Below are positions 32,880 to 41,835 of a stretch of DNA of 64,000 nucleotides, piece by piece. The position numbers and the translations under genes were made by a program. Origin of the DNA: Streptomyces alboflavus. GTDB taxonomy: Bacteria > Actinomycetota > Actinomycetes > Streptomycetales > Streptomycetaceae. The stretch's first letter is position 1. Each line of letters opens with the position of its first letter. The stretch spans positions 76,283-140,282 of the forward strand of contig NZ_JNXT01000012.1 of NCBI RefSeq assembly GCF_000716675.1, read 5' to 3'. The notes under the pieces were generated by a model, which was given only the letters and a program-made list of their open reading frames with translations, was not told the DNA's origin and searched no databases.

Positions 32880-34201
32880 GTCACACTCACCTTGCGGGCG
32901 AACCGGCGGGCCAGCGGGGCCAGGGCCGCCGTGAACAGAGCCGTGCCGAGGGCACCGGAGCGGGCGGCGAGGGCGGCCTGGAGCGGGATCAGGGCACGGA
33001 TGCCGCCGCCGACGGCGCGTTGGGTCAAGGGAGGTGAGGGGTTCAGGGCGGCGTGGAGGTAGGGGCGGGCGGCCGTGGTGGCGTAGGCCGTGCCCAGGGC
33101 GAGGGTGGTGCTCGCCCGGACGGCGGCGGTGGCCCTTGGGCCGGGGCTGATGCCCCGTGGTCCAGAGCCGGCGCCGGGGCCGGGGTTGGTGCCCGGCGGG
33201 CCGGCGGCGGCTGCGGTCCGCCGGCCCGCCGGGGGGTGTGAGGTGTACGCCACGGCGTGCCCGAGGGCGAGCGTCGCGGCAAGGGCGCCCAACGGGGCCC
33301 CGGTCGAGCCGCCCTGGGTCTCGTGCCGGGACACCGTGGTCACGGCGAGCGTGTGGGCGGCGAGGGTCGCTGCGGCGGGCAGGGCGGAGCGGGCCGCTGC
33401 CGCGGGGCTTGGGCGGTGAGCACCGGTGCGGTGGGGGCCGGTGCGGCGCGGGCTCGATGTCCGTCCGGGCTTGGCCGTCCGTGTCGCCGAGGGACGTGCG
33501 GTGAGCGTCGTCAGGGCCGTGGAGGGCCGTGCGGTGAGCGCCGTCCGGGCCGTCGAGGGCAGCGTGGCCTTGGACCTGGCGGGGTGCGTCGCGACGGAGC
33601 TGGCGGGGTGCGTCGCGCTGGAGCTGGTGGGCCGGGATGCCTGGGTCTCGGCGGAGCGGGACGTCGCCGGGGAGGTCTTCGCGGCGGTCGGGGTGGCACG
33701 GGAGTCCGCGGCCGTGAAGGGGTGTGCGATCGCGTTCGCCCGAGTGCCCGCCCCTGTTGCCGTGGCCGTGGCGCCGAGGAGCAGGTCCAGGCCCCGGGCC
33801 GCCGCCATGGCGACGGGCCCCGCGGGGGTGCGCTTGAGGCCCAGGTCGTAGGCCCAGACCGTACCGGCGAGGGCGGTGGCGGTGGCCAGGGCGGGGCGGC
33901 CCGCGCGGGAGGCCAGGGCGAGGCCGCCCGCGGTGAACGCGACGGCGGCGGTGAAGGCAGCGATGGGTGTGACGCGGCCCGAGGGGATGGGGCGGTGGGG
34001 GCGGTCGACGGCGTCCTCGTCGCGGTCGGCCCAGTCGTTCAGGGCCATCCCGGCCTCGTACAGACAGAGGGAGGAACCGATGGCGAGGAAGGTGCCCCGG
34101 CCGGGGCGCAGGCCGGTGGCGGCGGCGCCTGCGAGGGCGTCGCCGGGGACGGTGAACAGGGCGGGCAGGCGCAGGAGTTCGGCCCAGGCGCGGAGGTTCA
34201 T
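32876..34201 (-). CDS. UbiA-family prenyltransferase (EboC-like) with a large low-complexity insertion
   Basis: 441 residues from the ATG at 34201. The prenyl-diphosphate motif N-D-W-A-D-R-D-E-D-A-V-D lies at residues 55-66, followed by R-P-H-R-P-I-P-S-G. Hydrophobic helices flank it. Residues about 148-272 are an Ala/Thr/Ser/Pro/Arg stretch with repeated T-H-P-A and T-A-R-P units lying between predicted membrane helices. A typical UbiA protein is about 300 residues, so this insertion accounts for the excess. The second aspartate motif in the later half is not obvious. It would attach an isoprenoid to the cluster metabolite at the inner membrane. Confidence 0.8.
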   Translation of the reverse strand: MNLRAWAELLRLPALFTVPGDALAGAAATGLRPGRGTFLAIGSSLCLYEAGMALNDWADRDEDAVDRPHRPIPSGRVTPIAAFTAAVAFTAGGLALASRAGRPALATATALAGTVWAYDLGLKRTPAGPVAMAAARGLDLLLGATATATGAGTRANAIAHPFTAADSRATPTAAKTSPATSRSAETQASRPTSSSATHPASSVATHPARSKATLPSTARTALTARPSTALTTLTARPSATRTAKPGRTSSPRRTGPHRTGAHRPSPAAAARSALPAAATLAAHTLAVTTVSRHETQGGSTGAPLGALAATLALGHAVAYTSHPPAGRRTAAAAGPPGTNPGPGAGSGPRGISPGPRATAAVRASTTLALGTAYATTAARPYLHAALNPSPPLTQRAVGGGIRALIPLQAALAARSGALGTALFTAALAPLARRFARKVSVT

Positions 34202-34500
34202 GAGGCCTCCTCGGGACGGGTGGAAGGGGGTGACTGGGGTGCGGGCGGTCGTGGCGATGCGGCGACGGGCGCGGTGACGGACGCCGACGCGGGCACAGGG
34301 GCCGACCCGGGCACAGGGGCCGACCCGGGCACGGGAGCCGACCCGAGCACGGGAGCCGACCCGAGCACGGGAGCCGACCCGAGCACGGGAGCCGACCCGA
34401 GCACGCGGACCGACCCGAGCACGGGAGCCGACCCGCGCGCGGTGACCGACGCGGGCGCAGGGTGGGGCGGCCCGTGCAGGACCAGATGCCGGGCGTTCAC
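34198..34500 (-). CDS. Small repeat protein translationally coupled inside the ebo-type operon
   Basis: 100 residues. The GTG start overlaps the stop of the inositol-phosphate-synthase gene (GTGA) and its stop overlaps the start of the prenyltransferase (ATGA). Residues about 20-73 are a hexapeptide array with consensus G-S-A-P-V-L, encoded by the 18-bp repeat at 34282-34443. The N-terminal 15 residues (V-N-A-R-H-L-V-L-H-G-P-P) look like an authentic protein start. No homologue is recognised. Either a real small protein or a decayed gene kept open for coupling. Confidence 0.5.
   Translation of the reverse strand: MNARHLVLHGPPHPAPASVTARGSAPVLGSVRVLGSAPVLGSAPVLGSAPVLGSAPVPGSAPVPGSAPVPASASVTAPVAASPRPPAPQSPPSTRPEEAS
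34282..34443. repeat. 18-bp tandem repeat, nine copies, in frame
   Basis: Unit GCCGACCCGAGCACGGGA with 0-5 differences between copies; the three in the middle are identical. A multiple of three, so copy-number change keeps the frame. Confidence 0.9.
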
Positions 34501-35951
34501 GTGGTCTCCCGGAGGCGGTCGGCGAAGGCGAGGAGTGCGAGGTGCTGGTCGGGTAGGGCGGAGGAGGCGCCGGGGTCGGGATCCTTGAAGTAGAAGGCAA
34601 GTTCGGGGCGTGGTCCGTCGAGTCCTGCTTCGTGGGCGCGGGCCAGGAGGCGGGCCAGGTCCAGGATCAGGGGTGCGGCGAGGGCCGAGTCGCAGCCCTG
34701 CCAGGTGGTCTGGAGGGTCATGCGGGTGCCGAGGAAGCCGTCGAACGCGATGTGGTCCCAAGCGGTCTTCCAGTCGCCGAGGGCGGGGACGTCGTCGATG
34801 TGGACCTCGCCCTCGGGGACGGTGCCGAGGGTGTCGGCGAGGACGCGTTCCTTGCCCGCGTTCTTGGCGGCGGCCGCGGCGGGGTCGGCGAGGGCGGCGC
34901 CGTCGCCACCGCCGAGGAGGTTGGTGCCGGACCAGGCACGGACGGCCAGGGCGCGCTGGGCGAACATCGGGCCGAGCACGGACCGCAGCAGCGTCTGCCC
35001 GGTCTTGCCGTCCCGCCCGGCGAAGGGCAGCCCGGAGGCGGCGGCCAGGGCGGCGAGGGCGGGGTGGTGCAGGCCGGTCGAGGGGGTGAAGTTGACGTAG
35101 GGGGCACCGGCGCGGAGCGCGGCGGCGGCGTAGAGGGAGCTGGGCGGCAGCCGGTCGGCGGAACTGGGGGGCGGTTCGGCTGAGGCGGGCGTCGATGCGG
35201 ACGAGCCCGGCCCCGGTTCGGGAGTGGTTGGGGCTGACCCGGCAGAAGCGGACGCCGCGTCGCCCACGCCCGACCCGCCCGACCCGGACCTCAAGCCCGA
35301 CCCCAAGCCCGAGTCCGAGTCCGAGTCCGACCCCAAGCTCGACCTCGACCCCAAGCCCGAGTCCGAGTTCGACCCCGCCGAAGCAGACCCCACCCCGGTC
35401 GCGCCGACCGCCGGTGCGCCCGGCACCAACGCCGGTTCCGTCGAGGCCACGTTGATGACGACCACGCGGGCCAGCCGGTGGCGGTGGGTGAAGTCGCGGA
35501 TCTCCTCGGCGAAGGCGGTGATCAGCTCGTCGTCGGTGCGGGAGTCGCCGGGGAGGGGCCCGCCCGTGCGGATCTCGGCGTCGGCGGCGGCCAGTTCGGC
35601 GTGCACGGCGGTAGGGAGGCCGTGGGGCAGGACGCCTCCGGCGGCGAGGTGTTCGGCGCGTTTGGGCAGCGGGCACTCCATGGTGTCGTGCCCGCCGAAG
35701 ACGAGGGAGGACAACGTCGGCAGTCCGATGCCGGAGAAGGGAGGTGTCTCGGTGACCAGGCCGGTGGGCGGGTGCAGCCCCGCCGACATCGCCGCGCAGC
35801 CCGCGATGGCTGTCGTAGCGACGGAGCCGCGCGCTCCGATCAGCCACACCCCGGTCCGGCCCGGGCCGGTGGAAGCGGCCAGGCGCACGCCAGCAGAACT
35901 GGCAGAGCCGGCAGAGCTGGCAGAGCTGGCAGAAGGGGACTCGGTGGACAC
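34497..35951 (-). CDS. Inositol-3-phosphate synthase family protein heading the ebo-type operon
   Basis: 484 residues from a GTG at 35951 with AGGAGG four bases upstream. The NAD-binding fold starts at about residue 35 (V-W-L-I-G-A-R-G-S-V-A-T-T). Catalytic-region signatures are S-L-Y-A-A-A-A-L, V-N-F-T-P-S-T, G-R-D-G-K-T-G-Q-T and F-Y-F-K-D-P. Residues about 175-260 are a Ser/Gly/Asp insertion (S-D-S-D-S-D-S-G-L-G) encoded by 6-bp repeats. Such enzymes cyclise glucose-6-phosphate. Canonical ebo clusters have a dehydroquinate-synthase-like cyclase (EboD) instead, so this may replace it. Confidence 0.82.
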   Translation of the reverse strand: MSTESPSASSASSAGSASSAGVRLAASTGPGRTGVWLIGARGSVATTAIAGCAAMSAGLHPPTGLVTETPPFSGIGLPTLSSLVFGGHDTMECPLPKRAEHLAAGGVLPHGLPTAVHAELAAADAEIRTGGPLPGDSRTDDELITAFAEEIRDFTHRHRLARVVVINVASTEPALVPGAPAVGATGVGSASAGSNSDSGLGSRSSLGSDSDSDSGLGSGLRSGSGGSGVGDAASASAGSAPTTPEPGPGSSASTPASAEPPPSSADRLPPSSLYAAAALRAGAPYVNFTPSTGLHHPALAALAAASGLPFAGRDGKTGQTLLRSVLGPMFAQRALAVRAWSGTNLLGGGDGAALADPAAAAAKNAGKERVLADTLGTVPEGEVHIDDVPALGDWKTAWDHIAFDGFLGTRMTLQTTWQGCDSALAAPLILDLARLLARAHEAGLDGPRPELAFYFKDPDPGASSALPDQHLALLAFADRLRETT

Positions 35952-36633
35952 GGCTGCCTCCTGTCGTCGGACACGTACGGTCGTCACCCGCACCACGCGG
36001 ACCGGGGCCCGCGCCCTGCGGTACTTCACTCGCGCCTCACGGACCGGGATCCGCGCCTCGCGGTACCTCACCCGCGCCACACGGACCCCGGTCCGCGCCT
36101 CGCGGTACCTCACTCGCGCCACACGGACAGGCATCCGCGCCCTGCGGCACCTCACCCACACCACGCGGACAGGCATCCGCGCCCTGCGGCACCTCACCCG
36201 CACCACGCGGGCCGAACTCCACACCAAGCGGACCGAGCCTCACGCCGCACGGACCGAACTCCACGCCATGCAACGCGAGTTCCACGCCGGACGATGCGGA
36301 CTCCGCCCACCTCATGCGACGAGCCCCGCACCACGCGGCACATCCCCCGCACCACGCGGGTCGAACCCCGCACCGCACCATGCGAATGCGAACCCCACGC
36401 CGCACCACGTCAACGCGAACCCCACACCACACAGCGCGAACCCCACGCCGTACAGCGTGACCCTCACGCCGCACGAGGTGGACCCCACCGCACGCAGACC
36501 GGTCCACGCCGCGCGAAGCGAACCCCACCGCACGCAGACCGGACTCCACGCCGCGCGAAGCGAACCCCGCCCCGCGCCCGGCGAGGTGGGCAAGACGGTG
36601 GGCGGAGGTCCGGCGTCCTCCGCCCACCGTCGT
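35952..36633. repeat. Noncoding minisatellite block: 42-bp tandem repeats grading into 21-bp-like repeats
   Basis: About 680 bp without a credible gene. From about 35977 to 36228 a 42-bp unit (beginning CGGTACCTCACCCGCGCCAC) recurs, with clear unit starts at 36019, 36061, 36103, 36145 and 36187. From 36229 to about 36600 shorter degenerate repeats of the CGAACCCCAC type continue. Long open frames here on both strands are a by-product of a repeat length divisible by three. Confidence 0.75.
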
Positions 36634-38064
36634 CTAGTGGCTGCCCACCTGACTGGTGGTGGGCAGGTCCGGACCGGTGGGGAGCGCCTTGCCGGAGGGG
36701 AGCTCCTTGATCCGGATGTCGCGGAACGCGACCTGGTCGTCGGCGCCGTGGTTCTGGATGCCGATGTGGCCGTCGCGCAGGCTCCGCGCCGGGTCGGTGT
36801 TGGTGAAGTCGTTGATCTTCACGCCGTTGAGCCAGATCTGCAGGTGCTCGCCCTCGACGCGGAGTTCGTAGGTGTTCCACTGTCCCGGCGGGTTCAGGGC
36901 CCGGTCGCGGGCGGCGAGGTCGGCGGACTTGAAGCCGTAGACCGAGCCGGTGGTCTTCTCGGGGACGTCGGTGGCGTCGATCTGGATCTCGTAGCCGTTG
37001 TTGACGGCGGTCCAGGGGTCGTCGGAGGGCGGGAAGCCCACGAAGATCCCGGAGTTGTCGTCCTTGTCGGCGCCGGAGATCTTCCAGTCGAGCTTCAGGG
37101 AGTACGAGCCGAACTGCTTGGGTTCGTACCAGAGCAGGCCCATGCCGCCGACGGAGGTGATGGTGCCGTCGTCCTTCCGCTCGAAGGAGCCGGGTCCGGC
37201 CTGCTTCCAGCGGGCGAGGGAGGCGGCGGTGCCGTCGAAGAGGGGGGTGTAGCCCTGTTCGGGACGGCAGTCGGCCTGGGCGGCGCCGACGGCGTAGCGG
37301 ATGCCGCCGAGGAGGTGCCCCCGGAAGGCGGGGTCGGCGTAGGACTCCTTGGTGTGGCCGCCGCCGGTGTAGAAGGAGCGGCCGGGGGTGCCGTCGACGG
37401 ACCCCTGGCACCAGGCGATGGGGTGGTCGCCGCCCATGGTGCCGCCGCTGTAGGACGACTCGTCGAGGGTGGCGAGGACGCGGGCACGGTCGCGCGGGTT
37501 GGCGCGGTAGTTGTACCACTCGTCGGTGCGGTCCCAGACCGCGCCGAGGTGGGCGGTGGCCGGGTGGGCATGGTCCTCGACCTTGATCTTCGCGGGTTGG
37601 ATCGCGGGGTGGGACTGGAAGTAGGCGCCCGCGAGGCGGCCGTAGAAGGGCCAGTCGTACTCGGTGTCGGCGGCGGCGTGGACACCGACGTAGCCGCCGC
37701 CCGCGCGGATGTAGCGCTCGAAGGCGGACTGCTGTTTGCCGTTCAGGACGTCGCCGGTGGTGGAGAGCCAGATGACGGCGTCGTAGCGGGCGAGGTTCTT
37801 GGTGGTGAAGGCGCCCGCGTTCTCGGTCGCGTCGACGGTGAAGCCGTGTACGGCGCCGAGGTCCTTGACGGCGGCGATGCCGTCGGGGATGGAGTCGTGG
37901 CGGAATCCGGCCGTCTTGGAGAAGACCAGGACCCGTTCGCCCGCCTTCTTCCGGTCGCTGTCCGGGCGGGCGGAGTCCGAGTCGGACGCCGCCGGGCCGG
38001 AGACACAGCCGATGAGCAGGGCGGCGGCCGCCGTCGCGGTGATCAGACGTGCTGGTGCGCGCAT
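36634..38064 (-). CDS. Lipoprotein with ThuA domain and DUF1080 (3-keto-disaccharide hydrolase) domain
   Basis: 476 residues. The signal peptide ends in a lipobox (L-L-I-G-C with cysteine 20), so the protein is membrane-anchored outside the cell. Residues about 42-265 are a ThuA-like domain (V-L-V-F-S-K-T-A-G-F-R-H-D-S-I, G-G-G-Y-V-G-V-H-A-A-A-D-T). Residues about 270-460 are DUF1080/LamG-like (F-D-G-T-A-A-S-L-A-R-W-K, D-N-S-G-I-F-V-G, Y-E-I-Q-I-D-A). The second domain is linked to hydrolysis of 3-keto-glycosides. It is 15 bp downstream of the sugar-dehydrogenase gene on the same transcript. Confidence 0.85.
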   Translation of the reverse strand: MRAPARLITATAAAALLIGCVSGPAASDSDSARPDSDRKKAGERVLVFSKTAGFRHDSIPDGIAAVKDLGAVHGFTVDATENAGAFTTKNLARYDAVIWLSTTGDVLNGKQQSAFERYIRAGGGYVGVHAAADTEYDWPFYGRLAGAYFQSHPAIQPAKIKVEDHAHPATAHLGAVWDRTDEWYNYRANPRDRARVLATLDESSYSGGTMGGDHPIAWCQGSVDGTPGRSFYTGGGHTKESYADPAFRGHLLGGIRYAVGAAQADCRPEQGYTPLFDGTAASLARWKQAGPGSFERKDDGTITSVGGMGLLWYEPKQFGSYSLKLDWKISGADKDDNSGIFVGFPPSDDPWTAVNNGYEIQIDATDVPEKTTGSVYGFKSADLAARDRALNPPGQWNTYELRVEGEHLQIWLNGVKINDFTNTDPARSLRDGHIGIQNHGADDQVAFRDIRIKELPSGKALPTGPDLPTTSQVGSH

Positions 38065-38079
38065 GGGGTGCCCCCGTCC

Positions 38080-40575
38080 TCAGCTCGTGGTGATGATGAA
38101 GTCGTCGACGTCGTAGAGCGCGCCCGTGCCCTCGCCCTTGAAGACGAGGAAGAGCGTCGTCGTCCCCGCGGGTGCTCCGGAGAGGCCGGTCGACACGTCG
38201 GTGTATGTCTCCCACGACCCGGTGGGGTCGACCTTCGCGGTGCCGAGGAGGGTGCCGTCGGCGGACCCGGCGCGCACTTCGAGGGTGCCGCCGGAGCCGG
38301 CGGAGGCGACGCGTGCGGTCAGCTTCGTGGCGTTGGAGAGGACGTAGGGCTTGAAGGAGATCCAGTCGCCGTTGTGGATGTCGCCGACGGTCTTGCCGCC
38401 GTGGGCGGGGGTGTGGCTGACGACGGAGACGCCCTTGGAGTCGCCGTAGTGCTCGCCCTGGCGGTGCTTGGGCTGGACGACGTTCTGGTCGTGGGTGGTG
38501 AGGGCGGGCTGGCCGTTCGCGCCCTTGTCGGTGTACTCGGCGTCGAAGACCCCGAAGATGTTGGCGTTCGGGTCGTGCTCGCCGTCGGCCGTCGTCTGCA
38601 GGGTGCCCTCGCAGCCGTTGGCGGAGGTCACGGGGTGGCCGTGGCTGTCATGGCCGAGGATGTGGGTGACCTTGACCTTGGCGCAGTCGATCGTGCCGTC
38701 CTCCGGGTCGGTCACGGTCACCTTGAAGGGCACCTTGTCGCCGAAGGTGAACAGCTGCCCGTCCTCGGGGAGTTCCAGCTTCACGGTGGGCGCGGTGTTG
38801 CCGACGGTGACGTGCGCGCTCGCGGTACCGGTGCGGCCCGAGGGGTCCTTGGCGGTGACGGTCGCGGTGTAGACGCCGTTCTTGTCGTACGTGTGGGAAG
38901 GGTTCTGCTCGGTGGACTTCGTGCCGTCCCCGAAGTCCCAGGCGTAGGTCAGCGCGTCGCCGTCGGCGTCCGTGGCCTTCGCGGTGAACTTGGTGGCGAG
39001 CGGGGCCTGGCCACTGGTCACGGACGCCTCGGCCTCGACGACCGGCGAGTGGCCGCCGGTGGCGTTCTCGATGCGGTAGAGGGCGGAGTGCTCGTCGCCG
39101 TTGAAGAAGCCGGTGCCGTAGTCCAGGACGTACAGGGCGCCGTCGGGGCCGAACTCCATGTCCATCACCTGGGTGCCCTTCCAGGGGAAGGCGTTGATGG
39201 ACTTCACGGTGCCGTCGGCGCCCTGGTCGATGCGCTTGATCCAGCGGCGTCCGAACTCCCCGGCGAAGTAGTTCCCGTCGTACACCTGCGGGAACTTGAC
39301 GGGCGAGTCGAGCTGCGCGTCGTAGCGGTAGACGGGGCCGCCCATGGGCGACTCCGAGCCGGTGCCGAACTCGGGGACCGACCCGCCGTCGTAGGGGATC
39401 CAGGCGGGCTGCGCCGGGGGCAGCGCGGTGAGGCCGGTGTTGTGCGGCGAGGTGTTCTTCGGCGCGGCGCAGTCGAAGGCCGCGCCGGAGGCGCCGGTGG
39501 CGAAGTCGTAGTCGATGTACGGCTCGTTCTTGCCGGTGCAGTACGGCCAGCCGAAGTTGCCGGGCTTGGTGACGCGGGCGAACTCGACCTGTCCGGAAGG
39601 GCCGCGCTTGGGGTCAGCCTTGCCCGCGTCGGGGCCGTAGTCGCCTACGTAGACGATGCCGGTGGGCTTGTCGACGCTCATCCGGAAGGGGTTGCGGAAG
39701 CCCATCGCGTAGATCTCGGGGCGGGTCTTCTTGGTGCCCTTCTTGAAGAGGTTCCCGCTGGGCACGGAGTACGAGCCGTCCTTGCGCACCTTGATGCGCA
39801 GGATCTTGCCGCGCAGGTCGTTGGTGTTCCCGGAGGTGCGCTGGGCGTCGTAGGCGGGGTTGCGGGTGGGTCGCTCGTCGATGGGGGTGTAGCCGTCGGA
39901 GGCGAAGGGGTTGGAGTCGTCGCCGGTCGACAGGTAGAGGTTGCCGGCCTTGTCGAAGTCGATGTCGCCGCCGACGTGGCAGCAGATGCCGCGGCTCGCG
40001 GGGACGTCGAGGACCTTCTTCTCGCTCTTGGTGTCCAGGGTGCCGTCGGCCTTCAGGACGAAGCGGGAGAGCCGGTTCACGCCGTCGAACTTCTTGAAGT
40101 CGGCCGCGGTGCCGTCGTTGGGGGCGTCGCCCGCGGGGGTGCTCAGGGGCGGGGCGTAATAGAAGTAGACGGCCCTGTTCTTGGCGAAGCCCGGGTCGAC
40201 GCCGACGCCTTGGAGGCCTTCTTCGTCGTGGCTGTAGACGGGTATCTTCCCGGCGACCTTGGTCTGCCCGGTGGCGTCGGTCAGGCGGACGGTGCCGTCG
40301 CGGGAGGTGTGCAGGACGGAGCGGTCGGGGAGCACGGCGAGCGTCATCGGCTCGCCCATCTCCGGCTCGCCCTTGGCGAGGGTGACCTGCTGGAAGTCCT
40401 CGGCCTTCGGCTCGGCCCGCGGCTGCGGTTCCGGCTGTGCCCGCTGCTGGGCGTCGGGCTGCGCGTCGGGCTGCGCGCCCGCGTGCGGGGCTGCGAAGGT
40501 GAGGGTGGCGGCGGTGAGCAGGGTTCCGGTGAGCAGGGCGAGGCCTCTGCGGTTGCGTGGGCGGAGTCTGTGCAC
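38080..40575 (-). CDS. Secreted PQQ-dependent sugar dehydrogenase-like protein with PKD and C-terminal carbohydrate-binding domain
   Basis: 831 residues from a GTG at 40575 with GGAGGA upstream. An N-terminal signal peptide (R-R-G-L-A-L-L-T-G-T-L-L-T-A-A-T-L) is followed by a Pro/Gln/Ala linker of repeated A-Q-P-D units. A six-bladed glucose/sorbosone-dehydrogenase propeller spans about 65-510 (D-R-S-V-L-H-T-S-R-D-G, G-L-Q-G-V-G-V-D-P, G-N-F-G-W-P-Y-C). A PKD domain follows (about 520-595, Y-A-W-D-F-G-D-G-T), then a CBM6-like domain to the end. It oxidises a sugar outside the cell, if PQQ is available. Confidence 0.85.
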   Translation of the reverse strand: MHRLRPRNRRGLALLTGTLLTAATLTFAAPHAGAQPDAQPDAQQRAQPEPQPRAEPKAEDFQQVTLAKGEPEMGEPMTLAVLPDRSVLHTSRDGTVRLTDATGQTKVAGKIPVYSHDEEGLQGVGVDPGFAKNRAVYFYYAPPLSTPAGDAPNDGTAADFKKFDGVNRLSRFVLKADGTLDTKSEKKVLDVPASRGICCHVGGDIDFDKAGNLYLSTGDDSNPFASDGYTPIDERPTRNPAYDAQRTSGNTNDLRGKILRIKVRKDGSYSVPSGNLFKKGTKKTRPEIYAMGFRNPFRMSVDKPTGIVYVGDYGPDAGKADPKRGPSGQVEFARVTKPGNFGWPYCTGKNEPYIDYDFATGASGAAFDCAAPKNTSPHNTGLTALPPAQPAWIPYDGGSVPEFGTGSESPMGGPVYRYDAQLDSPVKFPQVYDGNYFAGEFGRRWIKRIDQGADGTVKSINAFPWKGTQVMDMEFGPDGALYVLDYGTGFFNGDEHSALYRIENATGGHSPVVEAEASVTSGQAPLATKFTAKATDADGDALTYAWDFGDGTKSTEQNPSHTYDKNGVYTATVTAKDPSGRTGTASAHVTVGNTAPTVKLELPEDGQLFTFGDKVPFKVTVTDPEDGTIDCAKVKVTHILGHDSHGHPVTSANGCEGTLQTTADGEHDPNANIFGVFDAEYTDKGANGQPALTTHDQNVVQPKHRQGEHYGDSKGVSVVSHTPAHGGKTVGDIHNGDWISFKPYVLSNATKLTARVASAGSGGTLEVRAGSADGTLLGTAKVDPTGSWETYTDVSTGLSGAPAGTTTLFLVFKGEGTGALYDVDDFIITTS

Positions 40576-40818
40576 GGGGTCCTCCGGTCGGGGGCCGTTC
40601 GCTGTGGGGGTGCGGGTGTGGCGCCCGGGATGCGCCGTCACCCCGGGAGAGGTCTATGTCCTGTACACATCAGGGACGGTAGCCAGGTTTGTCCTCGGCG
40701 AAAAGCCCTTGCACAGCCCTTTAGTTGGACTTTTTCCCGCGCGTGGACAAACTCGCCTCCGGGCAGGCCGGTGCACCGCGGAGCCCGGCGGACGGGCTCC
40801 GCGGTCCCCCGTGGTCGG

Positions 40819-41823
<1,005 letters not shown>

Positions 41824-41835
41824 CGGCGAGCCTCC

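Noticed and set aside
35977..36228. Tandem repeats considered as a CRISPR array
   Set aside because: Units are directly contiguous and imperfect, without unique spacers, and there are no cas genes in the window.
36037..36627. 196-codon leftward frame with repeated G-A-G-E-V-P-R-G-A-D units
   Set aside because: It is wholly made of the 42-bp and shorter noncoding repeats; the frame is open only because the repeat length is divisible by three. No ribosome-binding site was found.
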